DNA of 37,225 nt from Pseudonocardia sp. CNS-139 (GCA_001942415.1 MKJX01000216.1:1-37225); one strand, 5' to 3'; shown: positions 27,210-35,871, numbered from the stretch's first letter. Program-made: numbers and translations. Notes: generated from the sequence alone by a model not told the origin.

Positions 27210-27926
27210 GTGGCCTGCTTCGTCCTGGTGCACGGCGCGTGGGGCGGGTCGTACGGGTTCCGCGCCGTCCGCCGGCTGCTGCAGGCCGACGGCCACGAGG
27301 TGCTGACGCCGGCGCTCACCGGCATCGGGGAGCGGTCGCACCTCACCGGCCCGCACGTCGACCTCTCGCTGCACGTGCTCGACGTCGTCAACACGATCCG
27401 CTACGAGGACCTCGACGACGTCGTGCTGCTCGGCTTCTCCTACGGCGGCATGGTCGTGACGGGCGCGCTGGACCACGTCGGGGACCGGGTGCGCGAGCTC
27501 GTCTACCTCGACGCGTTCGTGCCCGCCGACGGCGAGAGCGTCGCGTCATTGGGCGGCGCGCCGCCGACGCCGTTCCCGGAGATCGGGGCGTCGTGGCTGG
27601 TCCCGGCCACGCCGCGGGAGTACGAGGACGCGGCCGTCGGGGCGTGGTCCAACCTGCGGCGCACGGCCCAGCCGGTCGCGACGTTCACCGAGCCGGTGCG
27701 CCTGTCCCACCCGCTGGACGAGCAGCCGTTCGGCCGCACGTACGTCCGCGCGACCGCCGGGCCGCACCCGGCCGCGTTCGACGCCGCGGCGGCGCACGCC
27801 CGGGAGAGCCCGGCGTGGCGCTACCACGAGATCCACACGACGCACACGGTGCCGGAGAACCGGCCCGGGGAGCTGGCCGAAATCCTGCGCGACGTCGCGG
27901 CGGGGCGGGTTACCGTCCGGCCATGA
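27210..27926 (+). CDS. Alpha/beta hydrolase
   Basis: An intact 238-residue hydrolase. FVLVHGAWGG is the oxyanion loop, GFSYGG holds the nucleophile Ser77, VYLDAFVPADGES carries the family acid region, and the catalytic His is expected in HTTHTVPENRP near the C-terminus. The overall form resembles the plant methyl-esterase/salicylate-type esterases common in actinobacteria. The substrate is unknown. The GTG at 27210 follows the previous stop by one base, and the OsmC ATG overlaps this stop (ATGA), so translation is coupled. Confidence 0.88.
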   Translation: MACFVLVHGAWGGSYGFRAVRRLLQADGHEVLTPALTGIGERSHLTGPHVDLSLHVLDVVNTIRYEDLDDVVLLGFSYGGMVVTGALDHVGDRVRELVYLDAFVPADGESVASLGGAPPTPFPEIGASWLVPATPREYEDAAVGAWSNLRRTAQPVATFTEPVRLSHPLDEQPFGRTYVRATAGPHPAAFDAAAAHARESPAWRYHEIHTTHTVPENRPGELAEILRDVAAGRVTVRP

Positions 27927-28396
27927 CCGAGGCCGTCGTCCACCGCTACCGGGCCGTCTGCTCGTGGTCCGGCACCACCGCCGACGGCTACGAGAAGTAC
28001 GACCGCACGCACAGCGCCTCGGCCCCGCCGGCCGCCGCGTCGCTGTCGCTTGCCTCGGACCCGGCGTTCCGCGGCGACCCGGCGCTGCTCAACCCCGAGC
28101 AGCTCGTGGTGCTGGCCGCGGCGTCGTGCCAGCTCCTGTCGTTCCTCGCCGTGGCCGCGCGGGCCCGGCTCGACGTGCGCGCCTACCACGACGAGGCGAG
28201 CGCCACCATGCCCGAGGACACCCAACCGGTACGGCTCGCCGAGATCGTGCTGCGGCCGCGGATCACGCTGGTCAGCGGGCCGACGGAGGAGCGCGTGCGG
28301 CACCTCGTGGAGGTCGCGCACCGCGAGTGCTTCATCGCCAACAGCCTCGCGACGCCCGTGCGCGTGGAGCCCCGGATCGAGTTCGTGACGCCCTGA
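27923..28396 (+). CDS. OsmC/Ohr family peroxide-reducing protein
   Basis: 157 residues, intact. AAASCQLLSFLAVAAR holds Cys69 and AHRECFIAN the second conserved Cys. The Cys pair reduces organic hydroperoxides in OsmC/Ohr proteins. RPRITLVSGPTEERVRHLVEVAH is the usual second half. It starts in an ATGA overlap with the upstream hydrolase, last in its run. In this mycothiol-producing organism the thiol partner may be mycothiol or lipoylated protein (inference). Confidence 0.9.
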   Translation: MTEAVVHRYRAVCSWSGTTADGYEKYDRTHSASAPPAAASLSLASDPAFRGDPALLNPEQLVVLAAASCQLLSFLAVAARARLDVRAYHDEASATMPEDTQPVRLAEIVLRPRITLVSGPTEERVRHLVEVAHRECFIANSLATPVRVEPRIEFVTP

Positions 28397-28615
28397 GCGG
28401 CGCCGCGCCCGGGCGCCGCTGAGCAGCGCCCCACGCCCCGGCCGCCCCGGGACCAACCCGGACGCCACCCCGGACGCCATCCCGGGGCGCCCTGCCGGAG
28501 GCGTCCCCCGCAGGGGGGTCCCCCGAAGATCACGTTACCCGGCAGGTCCGACAGAACCGGGCCGCGCGAGCGCGGTTGTCCACAGGCCGCACACCCGACG
28601 TTCACACCGCGGTTC

Positions 28616-28647
28616 TTGTCGCCCTCACAAAATGACCGTACATTTTG
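28616..28647 (+). promoter_or_regulatory. Promoter with palindromic operator over the -10
   Basis: TTGTCG (28616-28621), 17 bases, TACATT (28639-28644), and an ATG nine bases later. CAAAATGACCGTACATTTTG (28628-28647) is a perfect 7-bp inverted repeat with a 6-base spacer that covers the -10, a classic place for a repressor. The mRNA would be leaderless. The gap 28397-28615 also holds ACGCCACCCCGG-type short repeats and GC-rich hairpins but no gene. Confidence 0.6.
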
Positions 28648-28653
28648 GAACCG

Positions 28654-29435
28654 ATGCTCAGTATGTGGGTGATCGGTGTCGGGCTCGTGATCGGGCTCGT
28701 GGTGGGGGCGTTCGGCGGGGGCGGCGGGGTGCTCACCGTGCCCGTGTTGGTCTACGTGCTCGGGCAGTCGGCGCACGACGCCACCGCGACGAGCGTGGTG
28801 ATCGTCGGCGCGACCGCCGCAATCGGCGTCCTCTCCCGCATCCGGGGGCCGATCGCGTGGCGCACCGGGCTCGCGTTCGGCGCCGTCGGCGTCCCGGCCG
28901 CACACCTCGGCACCGTGCTCAACCAGCACGCGCCCGAGGAGGCCGTGCTGCTCGCGTTCGCGGGGGTCGCGTTCGTCGCCGCCGCGGCCATGCTGACGGG
29001 CGCAGCCCCGAGCCCCGGCCGCCGGACCCGCGCCCGGCCGGCGGCACCGCCCTGCTCACCCGCACGACCGTGGTGACGGCGGCGCGGGTGATCGGCTGCG
29101 GCGCCGCGGTCGGGTTCCTCACCGGGTTCCTCGGCGTCGGCGGCGGGTTCCTCGCCGTGCCCGCGCTGGTCCTCGTCATGCGGCTGCCGATGACGACGGC
29201 CGTGGGCACGTCGCTGCTGGTGCTCGCGATCAACGCGGCCGCCGCACTCGGGTCGCGCGCCGGGCTCGCCACGCTCGACTGGCCGGTGGTGCTCCCGTTC
29301 GCAGCGGCGGCCGTGGTCGGCACGGTGCTCGGGAAGTCCGTGTCCGACCGGCTCTCCGGCCCGACCCTGACCAGGGCGTTCGCCGTGCTGCTCGCGGCGG
29401 TCGGGGTGCTGGTCGCCGTCGAGAGCCTGCTCTGA
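28654..29435 (+). CDS. TSUP (TauE/SafE) sulfite/anion exporter-like protein (one frameshift)
   Basis: About 260 residues with eight predicted membrane helices in two halves. Both halves carry a glycine-rich family motif: GAFGGGGGVLTVPVLV in the first and GFLGVGGGFLAVPALV in the second. TTAVGTSLLVLAINAAAAL in the second half mirrors DATATSVVIVGATAA in the first. The halves are joined by a Pro/Arg linker in which one base is missing near 29000. The TSUP family exports sulfite, sulfonates or similar anions; the substrate here is unknown. ATG 28654 is at the expected transcription start. It is convergent with the next hydrolase, two bases between stops. Confidence 0.87.
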
Positions 29436-29437
29436 GG

Positions 29438-30142
29438 TCAGCCGGCGAGCCGCGCCGACGACGACAGCGCGAGCTCGGCGCGCAGGATCCCGGCGAGCTG
29501 CGCCGGCGCGACAGGAACGCGCGTGCGACGACGACAGCCGCAACACCCGCTCGGCCCGCAACGCCATCGCCTCCTGCGCCTCCACCGGAACCGCCCGGTC
29601 CTGCTCGCAGACCACGTACGTGCTCGGAATCGTGCGCCATGCGGCGCGGGTGACCCGCTGCCCGAACGCGACGAGCGACTGGTGCCCGAGCCGCCGGATC
29701 GCGTCGCGGGCGACGGCCTCGTCGACATCGGTGTAGAAGACCTCCAGCGGCCGCCGCGCATCGACGTACCCCTCGGCGGCGTGCACGTCCCACCAGTCCG
29801 CCGGGCCGCCCGCGGCCCGGCCAGCGACTCGCCGATGTCCAGCTGGAACCCGCTCACGTAGACGAGCCCCACCACGTTCGACAGGTCCGCGACGCCCTCG
29901 GTGACGGGCACGCCCCCGTACGAGTGCGCGCAGACCAGCACCGGACCGTGGATCTCCGTGACCGCCAGCCGGACGGCGGCGGCGTCCTCGTGCAGGTCGC
30001 CGAGGCACGCGACGTCCCGGCCCGCGGACGGGAGCGCGACCGTGCGCACGGCGACGTCCGGCATCTCCTCGACGAGCGCACCCCACATCCACGGCCCGTG
30101 CCACGCACCGTGGACGAGCAGGACCGTGGCCATCGGGGGCAT
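29438..30142 (-). CDS. Alpha/beta hydrolase (three frameshifts)
   Basis: About 235 residues from ATG 30142, with GGAGGTG upstream. VLLVHGAWHGPWMWG and CAHSYGGVPVTEG give the oxyanion loop and the nucleophile Ser. Near 29810 a base is lost, and the frame moves to AAGGPADWWDVHAAEGYV with TYVVCEQDRAVPVEAQEAMA, the acid region. Near 29516 and 29505 two more losses hide the catalytic-His motif, which reads SSHAxFLSRxAQLAGIL when restored. The family is that of EstC-like or methyl-esterase-like hydrolases. Breaks in such a short gene make a start-to-stop call impossible without correction. Confidence 0.8.
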   Translation of the reverse strand: MPPMATVLLVHGAWHGPWMWGALVEEMPDVAVRTVALPSAGRDVACLGDLHEDAAAVRLAVTEIHGPVLVCAHSYGGVPVTEGVADLSNVVGLVYVSGFQLDIGESLAGPRAARRTGGTCTPPRGTSMRGGRWRSSTPMSTRPSPATRSGGSGTSRSSRSGSGSPAPHGARFRARTWSASRTGRFRWRRRRRWRCGPSGCCGCRRRTRVPVAPAQLAGILRAELALSSSARLAG

Positions 30143-30215
30143 CCGACACCTCCTAGCAGCGGCGTCCGCGCTGGTCGACGCGACAGTTCATCCAGGTCGG
30201 ACGGGCCGTACAAGA

Positions 30216-30238
30216 CGGTTTCCACACCTCGGAAACCG
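30216..30238. promoter_or_regulatory. Palindromic operator candidate upstream of the GlxA-type regulator
   Basis: CGGTTTCC, 7 bases, GGAAACCG: a perfect 8-bp half-site pair in the 190-base gap between the divergent hydrolase (minus) and GlxA regulator (plus). It may control one or both. Confidence 0.45.
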
Positions 30239-30332
30239 GTTCGGGAAAACTACATGATCGATACGCGTTCGGGGAGGGACCGACGTCGCGGATCCGGACG
30301 CTGCGCCCGCGGGCGGCCGCCATACTTGCCGC

Positions 30333-31324
30333 ATGCAGAGCCGGCTGGTCGCGATCCTGGCCTACGACGGCGGCCAGGTGCTCGACCTGACCGGTCCCGC
30401 CGAGGTGTTCTGGGCCGCCGACCAGTACGTCGGCGGCGGCGCCTACCGCGTCGTGATCGTGTCCGCCGACGGCGCCGACACGGTCAGCGCGTCCGGGCTG
30501 CGGATGGGCGTGCAGGCCGCGCTCGACGACGTCGAGGGGCCGATCGACACGTTCGTCATCCCCGGCACCCCGGACTGGGCACGGCTCATGGCGCACCCGC
30601 CGCTGCTGCGGACCGTGTCGGCGGGCGCGGCGCGGGCGCGCCGGGTGGCGGCCGTCTGCGCGGGCGCGTTCCTGGCCGGCGCGGTCGGCATGCTCGCCGG
30701 GCGGCGCGCGACCACGCACTGGCTGTTCCTCGACGACCTGGAGAAGCGGTTCCCGGACACCATCGTCGAACGGGACCCGATCTTCGTCGGCGACGGGCTC
30801 GTCTACACGTCGGCCGGCGTCACGGCCGGGATCGACCTCGCGCTGGCGATGGTCGAGGCCGACCACGGCCCCGACCTCGCCCGCCAGGTCGCGCAGTACC
30901 TCGTGGTGTTCATGCAGCGACCCGGCGGGCAGGCGCAGTTCAGCGTGCGGATGCGGGCGCAGACCGGCAGCCGGTCACCGCTGCGCGAGCTGCTCGACTC
31001 CATCGTCGAGAACCCCGCGGCCGACCACCGCCTGGAGACCCTCTCCGACGCGCGGGGTTCAGCGGCCGGCACCTCGCCCGCGTGTTCCTCCGCGAGCTCG
31101 GCATGACGCCCGGCCGCTACGTCGAGCAGATCCGGGTGGAGGCGGCCCGCGTGCTGCTGGAGACGTCCGACGCGCCGCTGGACGTGATCGCGCGCGAGTC
31201 CGGGCTCAGCTCCACCGAGACGCTGCGGCGCTGCTTCACCCGCGAGGTCGGGGTCACGCCGCACGCCTACCGACAGCGGTTCCGCACCACCGGCGTGGGT
31301 CAGCCGGCGGTCGCGCCGTCCTGA
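30333..31324 (+). CDS. GlxA/FtrA-type AraC-family transcriptional regulator (one frameshift)
   Basis: About 330 residues. The N-terminal DJ-1/PfpI-like domain reads LVAILAYDGGQVLDLTGPAEVF, then AAVCAGAFLAGAVGMLAGRRATTHW with the nucleophile-type Cys. Near residue 240 one C is lost (about 31051), where SDRAGFSGRHLARVFLRELG should run into the AraC-type double helix-turn-helix (DVIARESGLSSTETLRRCF, GVTPHAYRQRF). Members sense small amine or aldehyde metabolites. It lies between two hydrolase genes. The 3' end overlaps the convergent hydrolase by 25 bases. Confidence 0.88.
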
Positions 31325-32142
31325 GCCGCGCCGGTCCTCGCGTTCCGCAGCGCCCAGGCCAGCACGTAGTCCGCGATGTCCTCCCATCCGGGCGCGGCGG
31401 GGAGCAGGTGCGGCTTGCCGCCGAACTCGACGACCTCGGTCAGCGTCTTCTCCGACCGGTAGTGCGCGGCGTGGACCACTGCACCTTCGGCGGCATGATC
31501 GTGTCCTCGGAGCCGGCGACGACAGCAGCGGCGCGCGCTGGTCGTTGTGGTAGTTCACCCACGTCCCTGGTGGCCGGGGGTCAGGTTGGCCAGCGCGCTC
31601 TCGAAGAGGATCGAGCCCGACACCGGCACCGCGTAGCGCTCGTAGAGCCGGCGGGCCCGGTCCTCGGGGAAGGTGTTGGTGAACGCGTAGTTCCACTGTT
31701 CGAAGTCGTAGCCGACCGCCTTGTGCCGGTTGGCCGGGTTCCGCAGCACCGGGAACGTGGCCTTGACCTGCGACAGCGGCACCACCGGCACGCCCTCGGT
31801 GGGCGCCGAGTTCAGCGCGACGCCCGCGGCCCCGTAGCCGTGGTCCAGCAGGATCTGGGTGAACGCGCCGCCGGCGCTGTGCCCGATCAGGATCGGCCGG
31901 GTCGGCAGGTCCCGCACCACCGACTCCAGGTGCTCGACGATCCCCGGGATCGTGACGGCCTCGACGGGCGCCGGGTCCGCGTTCAGGGACTCGACCTCCA
32001 CCTCGAACCCGGGGTACGCCGGCGCGATCACCCGGAAGCCGCGCTTCTCGTAGTGCGCGACCCACTCCTCCCAGCTGCGCGGGGTCACCCAGAAGCCGTG
32101 GATCAGGACGATCGTGTCGGGCGCGGTCGACTCGGTGCTCAC
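31300..32142 (-). CDS. Alpha/beta hydrolase (three frameshifts)
   Basis: About 280 residues. GTG 32142 has GGAGGAG; the residues before it in the same frame do not look like protein. Motifs: IVLIHGFWVTPRSWEEWV, GHSAGGAFTQILLDHGYG (nucleophile Ser), and VGYDFEQWNYAFTNTFPED. After breaks at about 31563, 31526 and 31480 the frame reads TWVNYHNDQRAPLL, then GSEDTIMPPKVQW, then AAHYRSEKTLTEVVEF with PHLLPAAPGWEDIADYVLAW, the last carrying the catalytic His region. It is divergent from MarR and may be its target. It ends at TGA 31302-31300. Confidence 0.83.
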
Positions 32143-32168
32143 TTGCGGCTCCTCCGGCCGTGGCGTGC

Positions 32169-32184
32169 GGTGGCGAGCGCCACC
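32169..32184. promoter_or_regulatory. GGTGGCG-AG-CGCCACC palindrome upstream of a hydrolase
   Basis: A perfect 7-bp inverted repeat, 27 bases before the hydrolase start and about 100 bases from the divergent MarR start. The size and place suit a MarR dimer site, perhaps for the adjacent MarR protein. Confidence 0.4.
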
Positions 32185-32285
32185 GGACGACAGCATCATG
32201 ACGGACAAACGCCCCGGCAAGGACATCTCGGCCCTGGATCAGGACACGGCGGCGGACGCGGGCCCGGCGCCCATAAGGTGATCAC

Positions 32286-32714
32286 GTGAACCGGCTGTCG
32301 CCCGGCGACCTCGCGCTCTGGGAGCTGTGGAAACGCGCGACCGGCACCGTGTGGGACCGGGTCGTCGAGGACGTCCGGAAGGAGACGGGGCTCTCAGCCG
32401 CCGACTTCTGCGTGCTGACCCGCGTGGCCGAGAGCGGCGGCCGGCTCCGCCAGAGCCGCCTCGGCGCGGCGGTCGGCTGGCCCCGCAGCCGGCTCTCCCA
32501 CCACCTCGCACGCATGGCGGAGCGCGGGCTGATCACCCGGCGCCGGACGGACGGCGGCGCGGAGGTCCTGCTCACCGACGCCGGGCAGGTCGCGGTGCAG
32601 CGGGCCGGCCCGGCGCACGCCCGCGCCGTGCACCGGCATCTGCTCGACGGCCTCGACCCCGCCGAGCGCGCCGTGCTGACGTCCGTTCTGGAACGGCTCG
32701 TCCGGCCGCTGTGA
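32286..32714 (+). CDS. MarR-family transcriptional regulator
   Basis: 142 residues from GTG 32286, intact. The winged helix is visible: LSAADFCVLTRVAESGGRLRQ, then recognition helix GWPRSRLSHHLARMAERGL and the wing RRRTDGGAEVLLTDAG. No Cys lies in the sensor region, so a ligand-sensing rather than thiol-sensing type is more likely. It is divergent from the alpha/beta hydrolase gene with a shared gap of 143 bases containing a perfect palindrome, and so probably controls it. Confidence 0.88.
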   Translation: MNRLSPGDLALWELWKRATGTVWDRVVEDVRKETGLSAADFCVLTRVAESGGRLRQSRLGAAVGWPRSRLSHHLARMAERGLITRRRTDGGAEVLLTDAGQVAVQRAGPAHARAVHRHLLDGLDPAERAVLTSVLERLVRPL

Positions 32715-32810
32715 CCCGGGAAGAACGACGCAGCGCATCGCGCCACTCGAATGGAGCGGACGCAATCACGCGGCGTGATCAGTAATGCAGCAACCGAGTG
32801 ACGTGAACGG

Positions 32811-33647
32811 TCACGGCTTCCGGCCGACCGCACCGACGATGCATTGTTGGATCGGAACGAGCGGCTTCACCCGCGGACCGTCCGGCCACCAGTCGGCGCA
32901 CAGCACGAGACCCGGGTCGACGAGCTCCAGCCCCGGCAGCATGCTTTCGATCTGCGCGCGGGTGCGGAACCAGCCGCTGCCCATCGGGCTGTGCAGGAAC
33001 ACCTCCTTCGAGCTTCGCGCGAGCGGGCTGAACTCGCCGCTCTCCGGGTCGTAGAAGTGGCTCAGCGCGACGTAGGAACCGGACGGGATCGCGTCGACGT
33101 ACTCCCGCATGATCTCGGCATAGGCGTCGCCGCTGTAGTGGTGCAGAGTGCCGCACTGGTAGAGCGCGAGCGGCTCGCTGAAGTCGACGTACTTGCGCAC
33201 GACCTCGTTCTCCAGCACCTGGCGCGGCTCGAAGACGTCCGCGTCGATGAGGTGCGTGCGCTCGTTCTCCTCCAGTAGCGCCCGGCCGTGGGCCAGCACC
33301 ACCGGGTCGTTGTCCACGTAGACGACCCGCGCGTCCGGCTCGATCCGCTGCACGACCTGGTGGGTGTTCTCGGCCGTCGGCAGGCCGGAGCCGCAGTCGA
33401 TGTACTGGGTGATGCCGGTCTGGCTCGCGATGAAACGGGTGGCGCGGATCAGGAACTCGCGGTTGTCCCAGCCGAGCTGGGTGGCCTCCGGAGCGACCTT
33501 CTGGATCCTGCGCAGGACCTCGCGGTCGATCTCGTAGTTGTCCTTGCCGTTCAGAAATGCGTCGTAGACCCGGGCGACACTGGCCTTCGACACATCGATA
33601 TACGCCGGGACGACCTCTTCGGATACAACGGGCTCGGCAGCGGGCAT
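32811..33647 (-). CDS. SAM-dependent methyltransferase, Methyltransf_19 (DUF574) type
   Basis: 278 residues from ATG 33647. The actinobacterial signature VARVYDAFLNGKDNYEIDRE opens the protein. TQYIDCGSGLPTAENTHQV is the SAM-binding loop, VVYVDNDPVVLAHGRALL the second motif, and LHHYSGDAYAEI and VALSHFYD follow. It ends VGAVGRKP, as does the paralogue at the window end (VAGMGRKP). The substrate is unknown; such proteins are numerous in actinomycetes and often sit next to DUF5753/DUF397 regulators. It is divergent from the HTH regulator gene, 190 bases apart. Confidence 0.88.
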   Translation of the reverse strand: MPAAEPVVSEEVVPAYIDVSKASVARVYDAFLNGKDNYEIDREVLRRIQKVAPEATQLGWDNREFLIRATRFIASQTGITQYIDCGSGLPTAENTHQVVQRIEPDARVVYVDNDPVVLAHGRALLEENERTHLIDADVFEPRQVLENEVVRKYVDFSEPLALYQCGTLHHYSGDAYAEIMREYVDAIPSGSYVALSHFYDPESGEFSPLARSSKEVFLHSPMGSGWFRTRAQIESMLPGLELVDPGLVLCADWWPDGPRVKPLVPIQQCIVGAVGRKP

Positions 33648-33837
33648 ACGTCCCTCGCAACGTGGCGGATCGTGGATTTGCGACCTGCGGCGGCCGCCCG
33701 AGTGTAGGGCAGCACCCGATCTACTTGAAGTCGCAGCGGCAACTCTTCCGGCCCGGTAGGGGCGTGTACCGTTCACGTTCGGGCCGGACACCGGCGACTT
33801 CGGCGTACCCGGCGGGCGATCGTGCAGGGAGGAGCCA

Positions 33838-34746
33838 ATGGCCGCGAGCGGGCACTCCGACGCGAACTCCGAGGGGAGCGCGTTCGGCAGAGGCTCCACC
33901 GCTCGGCGCATTGTGCTCGGGGCCGCGCTGCGGCGGCTGCGCGAGCAGTCCGGGATCTCCCGGGCCGACGCCGGCTACGTGATCCGGTCGTCGGACTCCA
34001 AGGTCTCCCGGCTGGAGCTGGGCCGCGTCGCCTTCAAGGAACGCGACGTCGCCGACCTGCTCACGATGTACGGGATCACCGACTCCACCGAGCGCGAGTC
34101 CTTCCTCGACATGGTCCGGCACGCCAACCAGCCCGGCTGGTGGCGCCGCTACAACGACGTCATGCCGCACTGGTTCCAGGACTTCGTGGGCCTGGAGGAG
34201 TCGGCGTCGCGCATCCAGGCGTACGAGCTGCAGTTCGTGCCGGGCCTGCTGCAGACCGAGGCGTACGCCCGGGCCATCGCCACCCGCGGCCGCCCCGAGT
34301 TTGCGCCATCGGACACCGACCGCCGCATCCACCTGCGCGTCCAGCGGCAGCGCATCCTGTCCGGCGTCAACCCGACGCGGCTGTGGGCCGTGCTCGACGA
34401 GTCGGTGCTGCGCCGCCCGATCGGCGGCCGCCGCGTGCTGCACGAGCAGCTGGAGAGCCTGCTCGAGTCCTCCCGCCAGCCCAACGTCACCATCCAGGTC
34501 GTGCCGAAGTACCTCAGCGGGTACGCGGCCGAGGGTTCGTTCACGATCCTGCGGTTCGCGGAGCCGGAGCTTCCCGACGTCGTCTACGTCGAGCACCTCG
34601 GCGGCGCCGTCTACCTCGACAGCCTGGAGGACGTCGAGCTGTACGGCCGCGCGCTCGACCGGCTCGCCGTCGACGCCGAGACGCCGGACCGCTCGCGCCA
34701 GCTCATCGCGAAGGTGCTCGCCGACCTGTCGGCCGGCGACTTCTGA
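33838..34746 (+). CDS. XRE-type HTH regulator with DUF5753 (Scr1 family)
   Basis: 302 residues, intact, with GGGAGGAG before ATG 33838. The helix-turn-helix is near residues 24-80 (LGAALRRLREQSGISRADAG, SDSKVSRLELGRV). The remainder is DUF5753: YELQFVPGLLQTEAYARAI, RQRIL, VLDESVLRRPIGG and HLGGAVYLD. This is the WhiJ/Scr1-type partner of DUF397 proteins that act in a repressor and de-repressor pair. The DUF397 gene is nearby but convergent, which is unusual. Confidence 0.93.
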   Translation: MAASGHSDANSEGSAFGRGSTARRIVLGAALRRLREQSGISRADAGYVIRSSDSKVSRLELGRVAFKERDVADLLTMYGITDSTERESFLDMVRHANQPGWWRRYNDVMPHWFQDFVGLEESASRIQAYELQFVPGLLQTEAYARAIATRGRPEFAPSDTDRRIHLRVQRQRILSGVNPTRLWAVLDESVLRRPIGGRRVLHEQLESLLESSRQPNVTIQVVPKYLSGYAAEGSFTILRFAEPELPDVVYVEHLGGAVYLDSLEDVELYGRALDRLAVDAETPDRSRQLIAKVLADLSAGDF

Positions 34747-34765
34747 CCGGCCCCGGGAGAAAGAG

Positions 34766-34798
34766 GAGCGCCCGGCCGCCGCAGCGGTCCGGGCGCTC
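34766..34798. terminator. Bidirectional terminator
   Basis: A perfect 10-bp inverted repeat (34766-34775 against 34789-34798) with a 13-base loop, in the 76-base gap between the convergent HTH regulator and DUF397 genes. Confidence 0.78.
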
Positions 34799-34822
34799 GT
34801 GCGTCCCTCGTGGGAGACGGGG

Positions 34823-35053
34823 TCAGGCGGGGAACTCCCCCTGCTCGACCCCGGTCACGAACTCCCGCCACTGCGCCGGCGTGAAGACCAGCGCGGGACC
34901 GGCCGGGAAGCGGGAGTTGCGGACGGCGACCTCGCCCGTCCCGAGCGTCGCCACCTCGACACAGTTGCCCTGGTGGCCGCTGTAGCTGCTCTTCCGCCAG
35001 ACGGCGCCGGGAAGCCGGGCCGCCGACAGGCCGGTGCGGTCCTGGTGCTGCAT
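34823..35053 (-). CDS. DUF397 domain protein
   Basis: 76 residues from ATG 35053. The domain is clear: AVWRKSSYSGHQGNCVEVA, then EVAVRNSRFPAGPALVFTPAQWREFV. DUF397 proteins pair with DUF5753 HTH regulators in actinomycetes and control differentiation, antibiotic or envelope genes. The upstream in-frame stretch to 35158 is low-GC and unlike protein, so it is not used. The stretch upstream (35054-35340) is rich in GTGCAC/TGCA motifs and probably holds its promoter. Confidence 0.9.
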   Translation of the reverse strand: MQHQDRTGLSAARLPGAVWRKSSYSGHQGNCVEVATLGTGEVAVRNSRFPAGPALVFTPAQWREFVTGVEQGEFPA

Positions 35054-35107
35054 GTGATCATCCCCGATTCGACTGCGAGTCTTGCGTCGTCGGGACGAAA
35101 AGTACCA

Positions 35108-35330
35108 GTTGCAGATGTACTTGCATATGTTCCTTACGGATGCATCCGCCGGTCGCAAGTCACGCTTTGTCGAGTCTTACCCCCGGACTTCTCCACATCT
35201 GCCCAGCTAGAGCCACTCTTTCGAGTGAGATTCGAACAGTGACTGCGCGGTGCCCTTGCTAGTGCCGTGCAGATGTACGTGCACTGTGCACGTTGCACGT
35301 GCACGTGCACGCTCGACTTGCATCTGCAAC
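35108..35330. repeat. GTGCAC/TGCA-rich palindrome cluster
   Basis: This is the least GC-rich stretch of the window, in the 351-base gap 35054-35404. TGCAGATGTAC occurs at about 35110 and again at about 35267. GTTGCAGATG (about 35108) pairs with CATCTGCAAC (about 35321). Between 35275 and 35311 GTGCAC and ACGTGCAC repeat head to tail. I see no gene here. It looks like a control region for the flanking DUF397 gene and the small plus-strand genes. Confidence 0.6.
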
Positions 35331-35404
35331 TCACGCCCGGCACACTGCTCTCTGTGCACGTCACAACACTGATCGCAACGCTCGCGGCTAGTGATGCCGA
35401 GGGC

Positions 35405-35629
35405 GTGCGAAGAGGTGACGACACCGGGGCCTCGTCACGGCTGGTGGACGGGCTCCGCGCCAGGTTCCGCCGCGGCAGCCACCGGCTGGGTGACGACCCG
35501 CAGCGGCAGTGGAGCATGACGCACGCTCCCGTCCGGTCCACGGGCCGCAGCTACGACGACTCCCGGCAGCGCGAACGCAACCCCCTCCATCCGCTGCGCA
35601 ACCACATGCCCGGCTGGCACGCGACCTGA
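35405..35629 (+). CDS. Small hypothetical protein
   Basis: 74 residues from a GTG at 35405 with a weak ribosome site. Third codon positions are almost all G or C, which supports this frame over the minus-strand one. It is charged and Arg-rich: RLVDGLRARFRRGSHRLGDD, then PQRQWSMTHAP and NPLHPLRNHMPGWHAT. No family is recognised. The next gene starts 14 bases after it on the same strand, so the two look like a pair. Confidence 0.55.
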   Translation: MRRGDDTGASSRLVDGLRARFRRGSHRLGDDPQRQWSMTHAPVRSTGRSYDDSRQRERNPLHPLRNHMPGWHAT

Positions 35630-35643
35630 GGGAGCCGCTCCGA

Positions 35644-35868
35644 ATGGCCCGGGAGCCGTCCGACCAGATCCGCAGCATCGCGGAGATCCTCGCCGTCGCC
35701 TACTCGGCCTCGGCGCTGCGCCGCATCCTGCTGGAGCACACGGCGGACGCCACCGGGCACTGCCGGGGCTGCCGGTCCCCCACCACCGCCGCGCCGGTCT
35801 GGCCGTGCCGGCTGTGGGAGATCGGCAAGGAGACCGAGCGCATCCGGCGCAGCTCACCGCCCAAGTAG
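35644..35868 (+). CDS. Small cysteine-motif protein
   Basis: 74 residues from ATG 35644. The C-terminal half has HCRGCRSP, then PVWPCRLWE: one His and three Cys in a compact arrangement that could bind zinc. The N-terminal half is helical (SIAEILAVAYSASALRRILLEH). I recall similar short proteins near DUF397/DUF5753 genes in actinomycetes but know no function. It ends three bases before the convergent PrmC-like gene's stop. Confidence 0.65.
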   Translation: MAREPSDQIRSIAEILAVAYSASALRRILLEHTADATGHCRGCRSPTTAAPVWPCRLWEIGKETERIRRSSPPK

Positions 35869-35871
35869 TTG

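Noticed and set aside
35405..35868. A toxin-antitoxin pair in the two small plus-strand genes
   Set aside because: Size and spacing fit, but neither protein shows a toxin or antitoxin fold motif that I recognise, so the claim would be speculation.
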